Shown: positions 37,267 through 51,558, numbered from the stretch's first letter. The stretch is 64,000 nucleotides of DNA from Dioszegia crocea (GCA_001600615.1 BCKK01000001.1:1217082-1281081); one strand, 5' to 3'. Numbers and translations are program-made. The notes: a model not told the origin generated them from the letters alone.

Positions 37267-37498
37267 CTAAGCATCATCTTTCCGGCGAACCAGTTCCCCG
37301 TGTTCGCCAATATCTGATGACTCTCCAGCATCTGTCGCCGCACTCGGAGCCACAAGCTCATACTCCTCGGCTGCTCGAACAGTGGCAGAGGTAGAAAGTG
37401 ATGATTGTTTTCGGTTTCGTTTTCTTCTGCGTCCATTATCGAGTCCTGGTCATCAGCAGCTATCACATAATTCAGGGGGTAGACTCACTCGCAAGTTC
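37267..37498 (-). other. in-frame, intron-bearing extension past the transporter stop
   Basis: Immediately after the TAG, four more codon positions (ELA plus one base) lead to a GTGAGT donor at 37488. A 43-nt intron with GCTGATG ends in CCAG at 37446. Splicing keeps the transporter's phase and opens 57 codons (LDNGRRRKRNRKQSS ... EYELVAPSAATDAGE ... ELVRRKDDA) ending at TAG 37269-37267. It may be a 3' UTR intron that happens to be in phase, a readthrough extension, or the ancestral C-terminus cut off by a recent nonsense change. Confidence 0.45.
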
Positions 37499-39911
37499 CT
37501 ATTGATCTCCTTCGACAGCATTATACGCTCCCCTACTCCCACTTGCTCTTCGGCCAAAGACGCCCTCAATCGATTCCCCTATCCGCGCGAAGATGCCCGA
37601 TGGAGCCCGCCGCCGAGAACCTGGCATAGGCGAAGGTTTACGTATGGTCGGCAGACTACTCTCTGATCCTGATCCATCCCCATCATCTTCCTCATCGCCT
37701 TCATCCCCGACGTCATCGTCATCATCGATGGGTTCTTCCCCGAAGAGCGCATCCATATGTTCCAGATCCACGCCTTTGGTTTCGGGATATACTGTATTGT
37801 GAGCTTTCGCTCCAGACGTGGAGGATGGCGAGACGTACGGAAGTAAACAGTGACGAAAGATAAGGAGCAGAAGAAGGCGTGCATCGGGTATAATCGCCAT
37901 CCGATGAGGTCCTGGAAGACGGGTGTGGAGACGCCGACCCAGTAGTTCTGCTCGTTAGTGTTGTCTGATTGGCGCGATGGTTTGCACATACAAAGAGCCA
38001 ATTCTGAGGAGTTAGCTCAATATGATAAATCTGGCATCATTGTAGCTCACGGTAGCAGTCGACAATGAGACACCCTTCGCTCTGAACGGTAGAGGCATGA
38101 TCTCTGGCGGGTATAGCCAGGGTACCGGACCCCAGCTCATACCGAACGCAGCATTGTAGATAATGACGCAAATCACCACTGTCACGTCAGCTTGGCAAAG
38201 ATTGATAAGGGAAAACTCACCAGCATTAGGTGTGTATGCCTGGTCAATGTATATCCACCATCCAGTCAGTGTTAGTGCGGTCGCCATTGCCACTGCGCCG
38301 GTCAACAGAATCGGTCGACGTCCGGCACGATCCATGAGAATCCACCTGATGGTCAGCACATAATCAAGAGTAAGAGATAAAGGATCTTGCAACTCACGGA
38401 GGTAAGGATGAGGCGAGGTAGAATAGCGAGTTGATACCCGTCATGAGAATCGCGTCTCGGCCTATCCATCCAGCCTCTAGCATCGTCAGCTGAGTTCACG
38501 TCCCTGTGAGTCCAATAACTTACGCTCAAATACCAAGGCTGTTGAAGAGTTAGCTTTATCACTGGAACAGATAACAAAACTTACGAGCATAATATGAAAT
38601 AACTGATTATCAGCTAGGACCCCTTCAGCGCACGAATCAAACTCACCATTTATCCCGTTCAGCTGCGCGAACATTTGACTACTCATAGCGATCAACACCC
38701 TGCCCCTATATCTCCGCCACAGCGCTTTGTAGGATCTATCACCCACTGCCCTCTGCCAAGTCAGCCCAATCCTCGCCTGAGAAGTCAAAACTCACGTCAA
38801 GAAGCACAGCGTCCCTAATCTCCTTATACTCCGCAATGACCTTTTCATCATCCAGCTCCCGACCCTGGAAATCCGCAATCACTCCCAGGCCCTCGACTTC
38901 TTGATCCGTGTCAATGAGGTATCGCGGTGATTCGGGAGTGACGAATGATCCGAAGAAGAGAATACCGCCGCCAACGCATTGGATGAAGAGAGGTAGTCGC
39001 CAGGAGTAGTCGTTCTTCAAGAACGAGCACGCGTACCCTATCCAGACGGATGACGAGTAGCCGACAATGTTACCGGTGAATTCGACGGATCCTAGTAGGC
39101 CACGCTGGATATGAGCGCGGGTTTCTTGAAAGGTAGGTCAGGACCTACATGGCTAGCTGGAGAGATTTCAGACTGGTCAAATCAGTTCGCTTCTCGACAG
39201 GCATAGACGAAACGCACCTGATAGATGGGTACCACCATGCTCAACATTCCAACTCCGAATCCAGCGATGACTCGCCCAAAGACCATACTCGTAAAGCCCA
39301 TGCAGAAGGTCTGAATGGCTCCGCCGACGGTAAAGATGAATGCGCCCATCCTTAGAGTCATCCGTCGACCTCGAGTATCTGCGATGTGTGCTGCCAATAG
39401 CGATGTGACTTGGATATTAGCTTGCGTCCTTTCCCTCGGTCAAGGACATACTGAAAGCTCCAATCTCTAGCGAGGCGACCATGTTGCCAACTTTGGCAGA
39501 GCTCGGTTGGTTGACTGCCCGGATCAGCAATTTGAAGTGCGAATACCCAGGGCATCTAAAGGAGGTGCTACGAGGACTTGGTGATGAGGGCTTTCACGTA
39601 CAGTATGCCTTGAAATAAGGGCCAGTAATGAGCCCTGCTTGTCAGCTTTATACCTTCACGCCACTGTTTGCCACATACCTGACATGACACTGAAGAAGAT
39701 TAGATGAGCGGTTCCTTGACCTGATACACTGGCACATACCCTTGATCATATCTAATGTTTCAGCGGTATCCTGGGGTCTGACAAAGTTGACTCACCCAAA
39801 GAGCCATACTCCAATACTAATAAATGCGGAGACACTATACAGCAGGCTGTTCCCCTTCAGCTTTCGTGACGTCTCCCCATGCACCACCGGGATGGATGGA
39901 GCAGAGGGCAT
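37499..39911 (-). CDS. MFS sugar transporter (hexose-type H+ symporter)
   Basis: A 12-helix major facilitator of the sugar porter family, expected in the plasma membrane. About 16 short exons start at ATG 39911 (MPSAPSIPVV). Joined exons give GYDQGVMSGLITGPYF, VGNMVASLEIGAF, the loop 2-3 motif ADTRGRRMTLRMG, FGRVIAGFGVGMLSMVVPIYQ, PESPRYL, FAQLNGINVISYYAPLVFE across two introns, LMDRAGRRP, WGPVPWLYPPEI and finally PETKG. All sugar-porter signatures are present. Two exons are only ~11 nt each (GYDQG and VMSG). After PETKG comes an acidic tail (IDDDDDVGDEGDEEDDG) and a basic Ser-rich end stopping at TAG 37501-37499. An in-frame, spliceable extension lies beyond that stop. Substrate cannot be predicted. 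Confidence 0.92.
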
Positions 39912-40199
39912 GGTCCGGGACCTCTAGGAGTATGCCGTCGATGCTTTGGGCTAATTCCTTCGAGCCAGGTCTATCCAGAGCAAATCTCGACTGCTGGGTT
40001 GGGATACGATCACTCCAGCAAAGAGAGTGTGTGTCCAGTCTAGGGATAGCCAGCTGAGGGATGTTACAGTGAAGGGGGATATGGCCTCTCGGGCCGACAG
40101 CCACAGCCAGAAAGCGGGGAATTTTATGCCGTAATTCGACCATCGCCACCAAAGCACTCAGAGCTCCATCACACAGCATACCATATCCTTCAACCCATC

Positions 40200-41120
40200 A
40201 TGGCAGAAGCAGAACTTCAGACATATCGCGATCAGCTCGCTTTTGTGAATCTCTCGCTCGATGCGGATCCAGAAAACTCGGATTTGCTCAGTTTGAGAAC
40301 TGAATTGCTGGAGATTATCGAGTTGACAGAGGCGGCCCTTCCCCCTTCGTCTTCAGCCAAAACATCCTCTTCGACTGCTGCGAGCAAAGATAAGGGGAAA
40401 GGGAAGGAAGTCGCTGGTGGATCAAATACGAATTGGCAGGATCAAGGAACGTATAAGGCGGGAATGGACTGTATGGCCAAGTACAAGGATGGTAAAATGT
40501 GAGTGATGATCAATCGCTACTTTGGCGGGAACCGATGGCCTGTCTGGCTGCGAGACGAGTCTCATACAGGACACAGCTGACTTTGCAGGTACCCAGCTCG
40601 GATAAATGCTGTGATTGGCTCGCAAGAATCACCGCTATACACTATTACTTTCAAGGGCTACTCTACATCCACCAATGTCCCCCTCTCTTCCCTCCGGCCT
40701 CACGACCCAACAGCACCGATCCCCCAACCTCAAAAACGCCCCGTTGAGGAACTGAGCGAGCGCGAGAAGGCAAAGAAGAAAGTCAAGGGTGATAAGTGGG
40801 TGGCTGCTCAGGCTGCGAGGACGGAAGATATGAAGGAGAAAAAGCAGGCGTGGGATAAGTTTGGGAAGAAGGCTGCAAAGAAGGGAATACATATTGCTGG
40901 GTAGGTCCATTCACTTTCGTAAGACCAAATGCTGACACTGCAGTCTGCAAGGGAAGTCCGAGTTCAAGACCTCAGATGCTGTAGGTGGGCGAGGTGAGTT
41001 TCTTTTCCTGAGCCGATTTGACGCCTGCTAATGTGAACAGTTGGCGTTGTCGGATCTGGGAAACCTGTCACCCAGTACAACCGTATGGGCAAGCACAAGT
41101 TCGAGCGAGACGAGGAGTGA
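40200..41120 (+). CDS. SPF30: Tudor-domain splicing factor SPF30 (SMNDC1)
   Basis: SPF30/SMNDC1 is an SMN-related nuclear protein that binds dimethylarginine on Sm proteins through a Tudor domain and helps assemble the tri-snRNP into the spliceosome. Four exons: 40200-40498, 40589-40901, 40944-40993 and 41041-41120, giving 246 aa. The N-terminus (AELQTYRDQLAFVNLSLDADPENSDLLSLRTEL) is the family's helical start. A Ser/Lys linker follows, then the Tudor domain: GMDCMAKYKDGKMYPARINAVIG ... YTITFKGYSTSTNVPLSSLRP. The C-terminus is Lys-rich (EREKAKKKVKGDKW, KQAWDKFGKKAAKKG) and ends with SEFKTSDAVGGRVGVVGSGKPVTQY, as in homologues. The start is the first ATG and fits the family's length. Confidence 0.92.
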
Positions 41121-41482
41121 GGGGTCTATCGCCGCGGTATCTTTCTTATCTCTACCTCGGATACGACGTTCACGATCATAGCGGGCCAAATTCCTGAACA
41201 GTATTTTTCGGTCTTCGACTCGATGTATGGGATGTCTGTGATCAGTCTCATCCCCATCTCTCCTGCGTACCATTCCTTCTTCGGTTGGGATATATGCTGA
41301 AAGTACATGCCACAACCAAGGCGCGGAATAGCAATGTCGTGGGAGTCTGTACAGGTACTTCATCCTCACCAGTACAAAAGCTATTTGCAGTCTAAGTCCA
41401 GCCTCACGCGTTCTCGTGCTGATATCTGATGTGTTCTCGTATCCACTCATCATTTTGGCCGTGAAGATCTGGCGGAAATCGG

Positions 41483-42337
41483 TTAGGCCTCAGCCTTATC
41501 TTTGGACATACGTAACGCGAGCCAGGCGAGACCCCATAGAAGCTCAAAGACACTTGCTGTGACACCGAAGCTGACTGAATCAGCACGCTCAATGATCACT
41601 ACGACTGCAAGACGCCTCACTCACCCATAACCCGCCGGCGCGGGAATGAAGGATCGCGCCATGCTCTGATCCCTTGTGGGTACACAGGAAGCAACCACAA
41701 CAGCGTCCGCAACCAGCAGTGCCAAGACAGTCAAAACCATGAAGACTGTAAAGTATTGCAATACGCCTTTCTGATGAAGGGCTTGCTTGATTTTCGTAAG
41801 GCCTCTCCCCTCTTTCCTCTGCGCCTCAGTATATGCGCTAGATCGCTCGTATTGCAAGGCCCAGTTGATCGCGAGGTACATGCAGATGTATACTGCCAAC
41901 AAGGGAGCGACGGCGAAGTGTGCGACTAGGAGTTTGGGGATACCGCGGATGGGAGCGGGCCATGAGGGAGGTGTGGGATAGTCGAACGAGACCTTCCCGG
42001 GAATACTGGGGCTGATGCATTATCAGTCCATGGTAGCGGTCCTGGTGATGATTCACACGAGAACTCACATCGCTTGGATACCATTGACTGTATAACCTAC
42101 AGTCCCAATACTATAAGTCACCCCACCAAGTGTGTGGTAGAATAATCCTTCGGAAGTAAAGCTTGCGGCGAAGTACATGGCACATATGACTGCTGGACAG
42201 AGAAACATGAAGTACACCTTCAGCTTGATGTGCAGCTCGTTTCGTTCATTCTTTTTGCTGGTTTTCGCAAGGGCGGCGGCGGCGTCGGCTGTGCGACTGG
42301 AGCTTTTACTGGAGCTCGACTTCGAGCCTGAGGCCAT
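41483..42337 (-). CDS. small multi-pass membrane protein, function unknown
   Basis: Not recognised. Three exons: 42337-42069, 42011 to ~41630, and ~41575-41483, with GTGAGT donors and CAG acceptors in phase; about 240 aa. The N-terminus is Ser/Lys-rich (ASGSKSSSSKSSSR) and cytosolic-looking, followed by a basic stretch KTSKKNERNELHIKLK. Four hydrophobic segments are visible: VYFMFLCPAVICAMYFAASF, LLVAHFAVAPLLAVYICMYLAI, YFTVFMVLTVLALLVADAVVV and VTASVFELLWGLAWLALR. A charged loop lies between the second and third. The C-terminus ends KDKAEA. The layout suggests an ER or Golgi tetraspan protein, but no family motif supports a name. Confidence 0.7.
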
Positions 42338-43099
42338 TTTGATGATTGGCAGTCAGCCGAGCTGTGTGTCTTCGTTAGCTTGACTCGAAGTTACGAGTGT
42401 CGTCCCTGCGGATGGCTACTCACATTGGTCTGAATAGGACTTGATAGATGTGACTCACACTTGCTAGTCCAATGTCAAGGCAAGTCTGTCAGTTGCTGCC
42501 AGCACGCCCTGATACATGCGAGATATCACAATCCATCATGTAAAGGGGTAGGACTCCGTGTGACCCGGGGCGGCACGACGAAAGGATCACCAAGCAAGTG
42601 TAGGCTGAATCCTACTGCTTGCTGATCATTCCAGCGGTTCTCTCCAACTGGTTAGCCACTCATGCGGTCCACCGACCAGGTGTGTCGTCGGCGGACTAGC
42701 TCGAGACATAGGAAGCACATTGAGCCCAGCTCGACATGCACATGCCCTGTCATCCAAGCACATGGTGTCATGTCATGGCCCGCCGAACTCCCGCCACCCA
42801 ATTCGCCACCCGCTGTATTTGCCACTTCGGGCGAGACGCTCTTTACGTAAAGCGCGAAACGCTTTGAAACCAAAGATCCTTTGTCGAAAATCCGCCTCTT
42901 CACACCATACACTTTGCTTTGTCGCTTGCATACACATACCCTTCATCAGCACCTGCGTATAAAGAACAGCAGAGTATATCTGTCACCAACAAACGGACAT
43001 ATCACGAAAAAATACACGGTCCATCAAGCGATACCTTCAGCGCACCGAATCTCCCAAGCCTTCATATTTCCCATCCCACCCCCATCGACCCTGCACACA
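42338..43099 (+). other. divergent promoter region, no gene seen
   Basis: About 760 bp between the minus-strand membrane protein and eIF4E. A pyrimidine-rich, AT-richer leader precedes the eIF4E ATG. Short frames on both strands overlap and lack motifs. Confidence 0.5.
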
Positions 43100-44247
43100 A
43101 TGGCCGCCACCGCCCCTCCCCCTGCTGCTACCGCAGCCCAGACTGAGACTCTGGAGAAAGCACTCGCAGATGCCTCTATACAATCATCACCCGCTACATC
43201 TGAACCGAAGGATCTGCCTCAGTCAGAAGGTTCTGAATTGGAAGATGGAGAGATCCGGGATGGTGAGGATGACGCAGAGGAGGATGACGGGAAGATCAGG
43301 ACTGTGTTTGACGATGCTCGGAAATTCAATGTCAAGGTGAGTTCAGCTTAGGCGATGGTAGGGGCTGGCGTCTGACCGATGCCCAGCGAAAGCGCTCATG
43401 CTGATTCTTTAGCACCCACTATACTCCACCTGGACACTTCACTATGACTCACCGCAAGGGAAACCTAAGGCTGGCTCTACTCCTGCCGGAGGTATGTCCG
43501 AACTTGGCCCGCTGTCCCGCAGGATGTCACCTGAATATATGGATTTCGCTAATGTACTAGGCGGATGGGGAAACGACATGCGCAAAGTGGTCACCATCAA
43601 CTCTGTCGAAGAGTTCTGGGGAACATACAACAACATCGTTCCTCCTTCTCAGTTGCCACTCAAAGCCAACTACTACCTTTTCAAAGACGGGATTGCGCCC
43701 GCGTGGGAAGACGAGCAGAACAAGCATGGTGGGAAGTGGGAGATTCAGGTGGCTAGGGAGAAGAGCAAAAGTATCATCGACAAGATGTGGCTTTACACTG
43801 TAAGTCATTTGGTGTCTAAGCTACGGATCACGCTGACTGGCCAGATGCTTGCTGCCATCGGAGAGACATTCGAGACACCTCTTGCCGCGGAGGGAGAAAA
43901 ACCCGCTGCGCCAGTGCAGAGCGATCTGGTGACTGGTGTGCTCGTTGCGGCCCGTCAGAACTTGTAAGCATCTTCAAAGAGCTTCCTAGTTTCCCAAGCT
44001 GTTACTAACCCCCAGCTACCGTGTCGTCATCTGGACACGACAGGCCCCCGATGTGACCCTCCCCGAGACCGACCCTCTCATGAACCGCATCATGCTCATT
44101 GGGCGTCATTTCAAAGTCGACGTTCTCGGCTTCAAAATCGACGATGTCATTTGCGGCCCTCAGCCCAGCGCATTGGCGAGCGAGGTCAACTTTGAGAGCC
44201 ACCAGGACTCCACGGCTCGGGGCAACAAGAAGAAGATTGTCATCTAA
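43100..44247 (+). CDS. EIF4E: translation initiation factor eIF4E (mRNA cap-binding)
   Basis: eIF4E binds the m7G cap and, with eIF4G, recruits ribosomes to mRNA. Five exons: 43100-43336, 43413-43491, 43561-43799, 43845-43963 and 44016-44247, giving about 301 aa. An acidic N-terminal extension (~75 aa, ELEDGEIRDGEDDAEEDDG) precedes the core. The core starts HPLYSTWTLHYDSP and continues with VEEFWGTYNNIVPPSQL and YYLFKDGIAPAWEDEQNKHGGKWEI, which holds the cap-stacking Trp and the Glu. WLYT-MLAAIGE spans an intron and YRVVIWTRQAPD follows. Cap-stacking and eIF4G-facing Trp residues are all kept. The C-terminus is Ser/Lys-rich (STARGNKKKIVI). The acidic extension is longer than in budding yeast. 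Confidence 0.96.
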
Positions 44248-44662
44248 GCGGTAGGAGAGGCGAAGATTCGCACTTGGCGGCAAGTGGAATTTGGCGGAAC
44301 ACGGATCTTGTCGCTCTATATTGTGTAGCTAGGCATGCAGTAGTGAGGTTTTGTACGGATGGAGCATGCTGTCCCAGCTACATACTGCATGGATTTGTTG
44401 TGACTATGGCGCTTACAGCATCTTGATGACATCACGGAGCCCGGAAATATCACGTTTCGGTCCAAAGTCGCACGAGAAGATGGAACGTTGAGCCAAGGTG
44501 CACTCATTCATCTACTACATCAATAGATATCATCTTTTCGGACCTCTAGGTACTATCAGCTCATAGCTGTCAGGCTCCTGTGCCTCACTGCAAATTTCAT
44601 GCAGCTCGTTCGGTGCACTCCAACCCAACGGCGAAATCTTCCAATCCCAATCCTCGCCAACC
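44248..44662 (+). other. intergenic between eIF4E and lipin genes
   Basis: About 415 bp holding the eIF4E 3' flank and the lipin promoter. No coding frame, RNA gene or repeat could be supported. Confidence 0.5.
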
Positions 44663-47600
44663 ATGCAGTACCTCTCGAAGGCTTATAACTACTGTGAGTC
44701 CTTGTGACACAACCATGACTGATGATCAGACTCGGGCATAAATCCAGCAACCCTATCCGGCGCAATCGATGTGATCGTAGTGCGCCATGTCGACAAGGTG
44801 AGCTTTGCTGCAGTGCAACGTTCGAAAGCCTAGCTAAAGTCAAAGGACGGCAATGAGACGCTGTCTTCCTCTCCTTTTCATGTGCGATTCGGCAAGCTCC
44901 AAGTTCTGCGAGCTGGCGAGAAGCGGGTCACGCTCAAGCTGCCCAATAATCTCCCCGGACCGCATATCGCCCCATTCAGCATGAAGGTCGTGGATACCGG
45001 AGAGGCGTTCTTTGTGTTCGAGACGGATGAGGATGTGCCTGCGGATATGCTTACGAGTCCTGTCGTTGGTCCCACCGAGGTCTGTCTCTTACTCGATTTT
45101 AGGAGCTAGACTGACTTCCAGGGCGACATGGAAGACGGCGCGGGCTTGTCAGAGAGCATGGTCGAGGCGGAATCGGGTGGCGGGCCTTCGACGCCGTTGG
45201 AGGAGAAGGGCATGTTGACTCTCCAGCCTTTTGGAGATACGGAAAGGCAGGAGATACAGAAGCAGGACACGCTGGATGCCGATGTCCTCGATCTCAACCA
45301 CCCGGCCAATACACTCAAGGAGAAAATCACCGCTGGTCTGCCTCACCCACCGTCGACACCTGCTTCGCTTCTCCACGTCCTCCCTTCCATCCCCTTCATA
45401 TCACCAAAAGCCTCACCTGAGAAGGATCAGCCTAAAGCGTCGGGCTCATCCGACCATGCACCACCCTCCCCCTCCCACAGGTCTAATCGCCCAGCCGCGG
45501 ATGAGTTCAGCCGTCCGGCCGACGTGCCAAACCCTATCGAAGCGACCGGAAACGAAAATACCGACCTGCCACATACCGACAAAAAGCTGTCCGAGGTCCA
45601 CGAACAGGATCTGCCCTCAGTAGAGCCTGGCGCAGCAGATGGGCCGGAGGTGGTCTATGGAAAGGGCGTCGTTCTGGATATGGCAGGATATCACAGTCGG
45701 TCAAAGAATCGGTCGGCCACATTATCCGGCACCTCATCTCCCAGCGAAGACTCACTCACAGCTACACTTGTCGCCACTCTCACCGAAGACTTGAATACTT
45801 CGGCCAAAATCCTCACTGAGCGAAGCCGACCGCCTCTACCCCATCACAGCGCATCCGAACCTCCACTGTACGACGACGACGAATTGGACGCAAAGTCTGA
45901 GCCCGACTTGTCTCGCTTATCCCTCCGGGATGATCGGTCTGTCCGGGCAACATCAGAACCACCAGAAACCCCTCCCCGAATGTCTGCCATGTCCAGTCGA
46001 CCACATTCCCCCACGACCCTCTCCCGGGCTCCGAATGGCACAGTGTTCCCCTCAATGATGCCTCAGTCAGCCGTGATGGATCTGGCGTGGGATTTTGGGG
46101 GAAGAGGGAAGCGATCATCAATCCCTCCCCAGCCAAATAGAGAGGGAGAAATTGGATCACCCCCATTACTCGCTGAGAGGACAAGGAGCGAGAGTATGCC
46201 TATCACGCAGCACAAACCGGCGGGAAGGCTGAAGAATGTGGAGGAGAGTCCGTTCTTGTTTGTGCTAGAAATGGGATCAGGGCGGGCTCATACGTTTGAG
46301 TTATCTTTATGTGGGGCGGAGTCATTCTCGCCAAATGGAGAGGCTGGGGTATGTGCTTTGATCTTTGGTCCGATTCTTCAGCTGACACGAACAGGAAAGC
46401 GAAGATAAGACGTTTTTGGAAAAACGAATCACGTTCCAGCAATTCATCGAGAATCCAGCCCTTGTTGATGACCCTGCTCTTGTGCTTCGTTATAGCCTCT
46501 TGTGAGTGAAGTCGCCAAAATGGGAGGTCATCGCTGACATGCTCGCAGATATCTCTCCTGGACGACCGGCTATAATCTCTTACTCGCGTTGTCCATGTAT
46601 CGCCGGGCGCTAACACCGCCCACCACTATAGCACCACATCCCCAAACACCCGCTCATTCGGACGCCTCTGCCGCAATCCCCGCCCGATCATCAGGATATG
46701 GATGGTCGAGATGGTGGAGAAGAGGCGAGAGCGCCGTTCCATCTTCCCAACCACCGCCCGCTCCACCCCAAGTCGAGCAGTACGATGATGACGACGAAGA
46801 CGACAATGAGAGCGACAGCACCAAAACCACCTCCCAGCCTGCGTCCACGGCCATCTCTCCCAGCACCACTGCGGTTGCGGCCTCAGACTCCCCGGCTGTG
46901 CCTGCTGAACCGACCAAGACGTTTGCCAAGACCCTCCGGCTATCCTCTGATCAATTGGTATGTGCACATTCGACTTTGGCTGACGAGCAGAAACAACTCA
47001 AATTACATCCTGGACCAAACACTGTCCAGTTTTCAGTCACCTCGTCGTATTCAGGCGAAGCAATGTGCTCTTCCAGGATCTTTCTGTGGGAAAGCACGGA
47101 CCAAATTGTCATCTCCGACATCGACGGAACCATCACCAAGTAAGTGTATCTTGCCTGGAATATGACCACGATCTGACATTCAGGTCCGACGCACTTGGCC
47201 ATCTTTACGCTGCCATAGGGCGCGATTGGACGCATCTTGGGATCGCCAAGCTGTACACCGACATCGCAAATAACGGGTATCGGTTGCTGTACCTCACTTC
47301 ACGAGCAATCGGGCAGGCCGATTCGACGAGAGAATACCTCCGGAGCATACATCAGGGCGAATACAGGATGCCGGAGGGACCGGTAATCATGAGTCCCGAT
47401 AGGCTTATGGCCAGTCTGCATCGGTGCGTTAGCTGCCCTTCCCAGGAGTACGGCTGACATTGAACAGAGAAGTCATCATGCGGAAACCCGAGCTATTCAA
47501 GATGGCCTGCTTGAGGGATATTCAGAGGCTCTTCGCGACCGAAGCCAAAGAAGCCTTCTTTGCGGGCTTCGGAAATCGAATCACGGACGCCATGAGTTAC

Positions 47601-48356
47601 CGCAGTGTCGGAATCGAAACCAGCAAGATCTACACCATCGATTCGACAGGTGTGGTAAAGACGGAGCTGCTCCAATCCGCAGGACATAAAGGCAGCTACA
47701 TCCTCCTTGTAAGGCGTCGCGTTGGACTTTAGAATCGCGCTCATTTTCAGAACGACCTTGTCAACGAGGTCTTCCCACCAGTATCCAAAAGTGTGAAGCC
47801 GGAATACACAGATTTTACCTATTGGCGCACCGAGATTGCCGACTTCCCCCTCCCTGACTTATCCCCACCTTCACCAGCGCTTTCCGCACGGTCAGATTCG
47901 AGCATGAGTGTTCTTTCCAAAATCATTGGTCGGAGGTCATCCAAACAACCTATCCTGCCGACAAGTCATGACCCCAGCTCGAGACCGACAAGTCCACTCA
48001 TGGGTCCGGCAATAACATCGTCCGCTTCCGAGCTGGATGAGGAGGAGTACTACAACAATCCGTCGAGAAGTCACTCACGGCACAGCTCTATGCCAGGGTC
48101 ATATGAGGCGGAACCTGGGAGCCATTTCCCGCAGGACAGGTTCGGAGGTCGGACAAGCGGGGGCGAGGACGGTGATGAAGATGACGACGATGTCGAAGCG
48201 CAGAGACGTAGACGGCGAGGCGCGAATGGAGATGATGGGGACGATGCGGAGGGGGATGATGAGGGCGGGGACGACAACGTGAATTACGATGATGACGACA
48301 CGATCTTTGACGACGATATCTTGGCGGCGGGAGAAATGAGAAACGTCCCGTTCTAG
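44663..48356 (+). CDS. PAH1: lipin-type phosphatidate phosphatase
   Basis: Pah1/Ned1/lipin dephosphorylates phosphatidic acid to diacylglycerol (Mg2+-dependent), feeding triacylglycerol and phospholipid synthesis at the ER/nuclear envelope. Eleven exons: 44663-44693, 44730-44797, 44846-45079, 45122-46348, 46395-46501, 46549-46957, 46991-47139, 47184-47423, 47468-47708 and 47751-48356, with splice sites in phase. The N-lip region is clear (MQYLSKAYNYYSGINPATLSGAIDVIVV, FHVRFGKLQVLRAGEKRV). A long disordered Ser/Pro/Glu-rich middle follows, then the C-lip HAD domain with the catalytic DIDGTITKSDALGH (DxDxT intact), TDIANNGYRLLYLTSRAIGQAD and FFAGFGNRITDAMSYRSVG. The C-terminal ~170 aa is acidic with runs of Asp, as in yeast Pah1, where this tail binds the Nem1-Spo7 phosphatase. 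Homology is secure. Confidence 0.95.
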
Positions 48357-48505
48357 TCGCTGCTGAGTTAGAGGCGTCTCGTGGACGTTATTTGATTCAG
48401 GGCATGAGGCTGTCTACCCGTCATCGACCTGTAAAGCCATATCCCGAGGTCTCGATCTTGTAGCTAGATTGTAGGTAGACAAGGAGTGAACATCTGTGCA
48501 TAGTT

Positions 48506-49716
48506 CTATGATGGGATGGGACTGTCGATGGGATCTGGGCCCACACTATAGCCAGCTACGGAATATCTGCACAGTCAGCATATGGGCGCAGTGACACAGA
48601 TTGAGGCACTGACGAGAAGAAGAGCACTTTCATGCCGAATGCCATGGTGGCATGTAGTCCGAGAACGCCAAGGATGATTATGCGGGTCATGGGGTTGTCA
48701 GATTGGACCAGAGTGGGGTAGATGTTCTTGAATCTTGGTATTCAGCAATCTACTCAATTGATCGCCACCGAATTTGTTCATATCCAAAACGTGAACTTAC
48801 AGGAAGAACCCCGAGCTCCCTGCTCCGAGAGCTACCAGGACCCATCTCAAGATCCCCACAGGGATCAGGCACGCCAGACTGATGGGGACGAAGACAGCCA
48901 TCGCGTAGCCGTATACCCCAATCACCTCAGCCAGCGCCCACTCGCCTATCCCCAGCCATCGCGTCACACCCCATAGGATACAGGGCACGCCGAGGCCGTA
49001 GAAGTATATCACGGACGCGGCGGTCGATAGCAGGGGGATATTGGAGGTGATGTGGTCGGAAGAAGTGTTGGAGAGGTACTGCGCGATGGAGGATGTAAGG
49101 GTTGAGGTAGTGTAGAGCACCAGTATGAGGGTGGTAAGTGTCCAGAAGGGGCCTAAGGGGGTCAGCGCAAATCCCAGCAAGGGCGGCACGCTGACTTGGA
49201 CCATCAGGGTCCCAGCCTGCTAGGTGGATTCCCACGGTATTGTTAGGTCGGGAGATTGCACACTCACCATAAAGATCTATCTGTCCCTCGCAGATTTCGG
49301 AAACGAAGCTATCTCGGGGAAACATCGACATCCCTACGCGCTTGAGGACCGTGTTGGTGTCTATGTCGAAGTATGACTTGAGGTGATCAGCTATGCGCGG
49401 GGAACTGGGGGGCCGCAGGCTTACCTGATAATAGGCGATGTTAAAGGGACTGTAGGGCACGTCCGGCGCCGCTCTAGGCTCTGAAGCCTGATGAGACCTT
49501 CCATCGGCCGGGTTGGTGTCGAGATAGGCTGTAGGTGATCAGTGGTGTCCCTACTGTGTACGTGATCATATACGAACTCTTGAATTCAAGGTCGTTGTTC
49601 GTTTGACGCGAGATGTCTCCTGCGGGCTGCAAGATTAGCTTGAGTAGTCAATCGCGATGACTGAAGCTCACGTCTTCGTCTACATCAACAATGGCATATC
49701 CTCCTGAGCCTGACAT
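48506..49716 (-). CDS. Yip1-family Golgi membrane protein (YIPF1/2-like)
   Basis: Yip1-domain proteins are multi-pass Golgi/ER proteins that interact with Rab GTPases and take part in vesicle formation. ATG 49716 starts MSGSGGYAIVDVDED; further exons give PAGDISRQTNNDLEFKSS, SPFNIAYYQ and YFDIDTNTVLKRVGMSMFPRDSF, the YIPF1/2-type lead-in, then DLYG...GPFWTLTTLILVLYTTS (TM1). The large minus exon adds helices in ITSNIPLLSTAASVIYFYGLGVPCILWGVTRWLG, GYAMAVFVPISLACLIPVGILRWVLVALGAGSSGFFL and a last helix in RIIILGVLGLHATMAFGMKVLFF. A final small exon ends GPDPIDSPIPS at TAG 48506. The order matches the family: a cytosolic N-terminus and five helices. Its neighbour upstream is a Rab6-type GTPase. 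The junction near 49572 is not a clean consensus donor. Confidence 0.85.
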
Positions 49717-49954
49717 GTCGTGAAGAAGATTGTAGATGGACGAAGCGGGCGGAAAGGTGGTGAGAGGGAGGCCAAGGAATGTGTTGCGCTGAAGGCGGAA
49801 TAAAAGACTGCTTGGACGCGCTTGACCAAACGTGAGCAAGGTCAAGGGATCCCGTCCGTCTATCTCTACCTACGCCAGAATTCGGTGCGGATGGGATCGA
49901 CGTAGTAGACCGCCTCTCAATCATGCATATGATACGCAAAAGAGCAAAAATTAT

Positions 49955-51558
<1,604 letters not shown>

